Below are positions 5,881-6,826 of a DNA stretch of 6,826 nucleotides, piece after piece. This stretch comes from Bacteroidales bacterium UBA1077. GTDB taxonomy: Bacteria > Bacteroidota > Bacteroidia > Bacteroidales > UBA932. The DNA lies in the NCBI GenBank assembly GCA_002314195.1, contig DCCQ01000075.1, positions 1 to 6,826 on the forward strand, written 5' to 3'. The position numbers and the translations under genes are program-made. Below the pieces are notes generated by a model. The model saw only the letters and a program-made list of their open reading frames with translations, did not search any database and was not told the origin of the DNA. The first letter of the stretch is position 1. Every line of letters begins with the position of its first letter.

Positions 5881-6573
5881 CTATTTGGTCTGGTTCTCGA
5901 TGCGGGTGATGTACTTATCGATGTCGTAGCCTTCCGGAGAATTTGCGTACTGGTCCTTTATCTTCTTGTAAAAGGTGAGGGCCTTAGCGTTGTCTCCGAG
6001 TTCCTCGCAGGTCACGCCGGCCTTAAGAAGATAAGATGCCGCGAACATGTTGTCAGCGGTGGCGGCAGCCTTCTCAAAGTAGCCTACAGCTTCGCTGTAC
6101 TTCTCCAGTCCAACGTAGGCATCGCCGAGGCATCCTGTGGCACGTGCCGCAAGAATGGCATCCTTGCCGTTGTACTTCTTCAGGTAGTCGATGGCCTCCT
6201 GATAGTTTCCGAGTTGGAGTTCACATATTCCCGCATAGAGATAGACATCCTTACCGCCCTTGGCTCCGAAATCGTTGATTATCTGAGCGAAACCAAGCAC
6301 GTTGCCGTCACCGTTGAGTGCAAGTTCGAACTCGCCGTTGCGGAAGTTGGCCTCGGCCGCCACCATCTGGTCCGTTGCTTCCTCACTCTTAGGCTGGACA
6401 TAGAATTTCTGATAGGCAACCAATGCCAGGGCAATCACCACCAAGGCGATCAGAGTGCCGTAGATTGTCTTTTTGTTTTCACGGAAGAACTGGTCGGTCT
6501 TGGACACGGTCTCGATGACCTTCTCCTCGCGCTCCTGCTCTTGCTCCTTTAAAATTGCATCTTGCTTTGACAT
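5881..6573 (-). CDS. Membrane-anchored tetratricopeptide-repeat protein
   Basis: This 230-residue protein has a charged cytoplasmic N-terminus (1-35, MSKQDAILKEQEQEREEK...), one transmembrane helix (about 37-58, YGTLIALVVIALALVAY) and a C-terminal domain of TPR-like helical pairs. Units are recognisable at about 109-136 (YLYAGICELQLGNYQEAIDYLKK), 142-175 (LGDAYVGLEKYSEAVGYFEKA) and 177-210 (LLKAGVTCEELGDNAKALTFYKK). The shape resembles YfgM-like or periplasmic TPR scaffold proteins, which bind partner proteins, but no partner or reaction can be deduced. The reading frame stays open upstream to 6696, but the ATG at 6571-6573 is chosen because it follows a promoter at 6611-6642, and the longer version would place promoter elements inside the gene and add an unrelated hydrophobic stretch. 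It is the first gene of a probable two-gene unit with yebC. Confidence 0.88.
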   Translation of the reverse strand: MSKQDAILKEQEQEREEKVIETVSKTDQFFRENKKTIYGTLIALVVIALALVAYQKFYVQPKSEEATDQMVAAEANFRNGEFELALNGDGNVLGFAQIINDFGAKGGKDVYLYAGICELQLGNYQEAIDYLKKYNGKDAILAARATGCLGDAYVGLEKYSEAVGYFEKAAATADNMFAASYLLKAGVTCEELGDNAKALTFYKKIKDQYANSPEGYDIDKYITRIENQTK

Positions 6574-6610
6574 TTTTATAAAGTTTTTGTTATTATCGGA
6601 TAATAGTCCG

Positions 6611-6642
6611 CAAAAATAGAAAAAAATGTTTAATCCTGCAAT
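6611..6642 (-). promoter_or_regulatory. Probable promoter for the TPR-yebC unit
   Basis: On the minus strand a perfect -7 element TATTTTTG (6611-6618) is preceded, 20 nt upstream, by ATTG (6639-6642), a three-of-four match to the -33 TTTG. Transcription from it would start near 6603-6607, some 30 nt before the ATG at 6573. This supports the shorter start of the TPR gene. A/T richness raises the risk of a chance match, but position and spacing are right. Confidence 0.55.
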
Positions 6643-6678
6643 TATTGAAAGCCCTATCTCGTTTTCCACGAAAATGAC

Positions 6679-6686
6679 TATCTTTG
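6679..6686 (+). promoter_or_regulatory. Possible -7 element of a divergent plus-strand promoter
   Basis: TATCTTTG on the plus strand is a perfect match to the Bacteroidetes -7 element and lies about 63 nt before a plus-strand ATG at 6749. No TTTG is found at the proper distance upstream, so only half of the promoter pattern is supported. It would share the intergenic region with the minus-strand TPR promoter. Confidence 0.35.
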
Positions 6687-6748
6687 TCTTCAGCAAGCGG
6701 CAAAAAGTAAGTTGCTTCAGATTAAGAAACTGTTTTGATTTGTTTGAA

Positions 6749-6826
6749 ATGTTCTTTGAGGTGAAAAATTCTTCATTTTCTTCCCGCTTCTTCAGTCAGA
6801 TAGCACCGCTATCCTCCTTGGAAGAC
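6749..6826 (+). CDS. Possible start of an unrecognised divergent gene, cut by window edge
   Basis: From the ATG at 6749 the frame is open for 26 codons to the end of the window (beginning MFFEVKNSSFSSRFFSQ, rich in Ser and Phe). I do not recognise the family. Support comes from a plus-strand -7-like element 63 nt upstream and from stops in all three minus-strand frames close to the edge (6808-6791), which argue against a minus-strand gene covering this stretch. A perfect 6-bp inverted repeat lies inside it (6799-6813). Twenty-six codons can be open by chance, so this is a weak call, and the stretch could instead be a non-coding flank. Confidence 0.3.
   Translation, partial: MFFEVKNSSFSSRFFSQIAPLSSLED
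6799..6813. repeat. Perfect short inverted repeat GATAGC-ACC-GCTATC
   Basis: Two perfect 6-bp arms are separated by 3 nt, near the right edge. No T-run follows on either strand within 10 nt, so it does not look like an intrinsic terminator. It could be a protein-binding site, a small RNA hairpin in a leader, or chance within the possible reading frame. Confidence 0.4.

Noticed and set aside
5470..6552. Long plus-strand open frame (360 codons) opposite yebC and the TPR gene
   Set aside because: It spans two well-supported minus-strand genes and their 12-nt gap. Its translation is rich in Val/Leu/Gly runs with no recognisable domain. It is open because codon bias on the coding strand removes stops in the opposite frame.
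6574..6696. N-terminal extension of the TPR protein (41 more residues) starting at 6696
   Set aside because: The extension would contain the promoter elements at 6611-6642 and an unrelated hydrophobic stretch followed by Asn/Lys-rich residues typical of translated AT-rich leader. The ATG at 6573 gives a normal cytoplasmic N-terminus.
1..6826. tRNA, rRNA, CRISPR array or insertion sequence
   Set aside because: No cloverleaf-like, ribosomal, regularly spaced repeat or transposase-like sequence was seen. The gene content is core metabolism with short intergenic gaps.

Overview
The window looks like a chromosomal segment of an anaerobic Bacteroidota member, most likely a Bacteroidales species. 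The evidence is the protein families and their Bacteroidetes-type variants (YebC beginning MGRAFEFRK, a V-type ATPase subunit E, and a sodium-pump decarboxylase whose OadG-like subunit carries a lamin-tail domain), the lack of clear Shine-Dalgarno sequences, and upstream elements matching the Bacteroidetes promoter pattern TTTG-(19-20 nt)-TAnnTTTG. Genus cannot be decided from the sequence. All well-supported genes lie on the minus strand, so the biological order runs from high to low coordinates.

Layout in transcription order. At 6826-6574 is a regulatory stretch with a minus-strand promoter and, pointing the other way, a possible start of an unrecognised plus-strand gene that leaves the window. 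At 6573-5116 are a membrane-anchored TPR protein and yebC (TACO1 family), 12 nt apart, ending in a strong intrinsic terminator (5066-5096). At 4940-841 is a four-gene operon for a biotin-dependent, Na+-translocating decarboxylase, most likely methylmalonyl-CoA decarboxylase: mmdA (carboxyltransferase), an OadG-family subunit with an N-terminal lamin-tail domain, mmdC (biotin carrier) and mmdB (membrane Na+ pump). The genes are separated by only 4-17 nt. A promoter precedes mmdA and a hairpin terminator follows mmdB. At 635-1 a new transcription unit begins with its own promoter: V-type ATPase subunit E, followed with a 1-nt overlap by the first nine codons of a gene that is probably the DUF2764 protein usual at this place in Bacteroidetes V-ATPase operons.

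How the genes work together. In the succinate pathway to propionate, MmdA moves the carboxyl group of (S)-methylmalonyl-CoA to biotin on MmdC, and MmdB decarboxylates carboxybiotin while exporting Na+. The OadG-like subunit anchors and assembles the complex. No biotin carboxylase is present, which fits a decarboxylase rather than an acyl-CoA carboxylase. The V-type ATPase next door also converts ion gradients, but whether it uses Na+ or H+ cannot be read here. The window is mostly ordinary core metabolism. The points most worth a second look are the lamin-tail/OadG fusion with its repeated C-terminal motif, a short dispersed-repeat-like sequence inside the mmdC linker, and the unrecognised divergent reading frame at the right edge.
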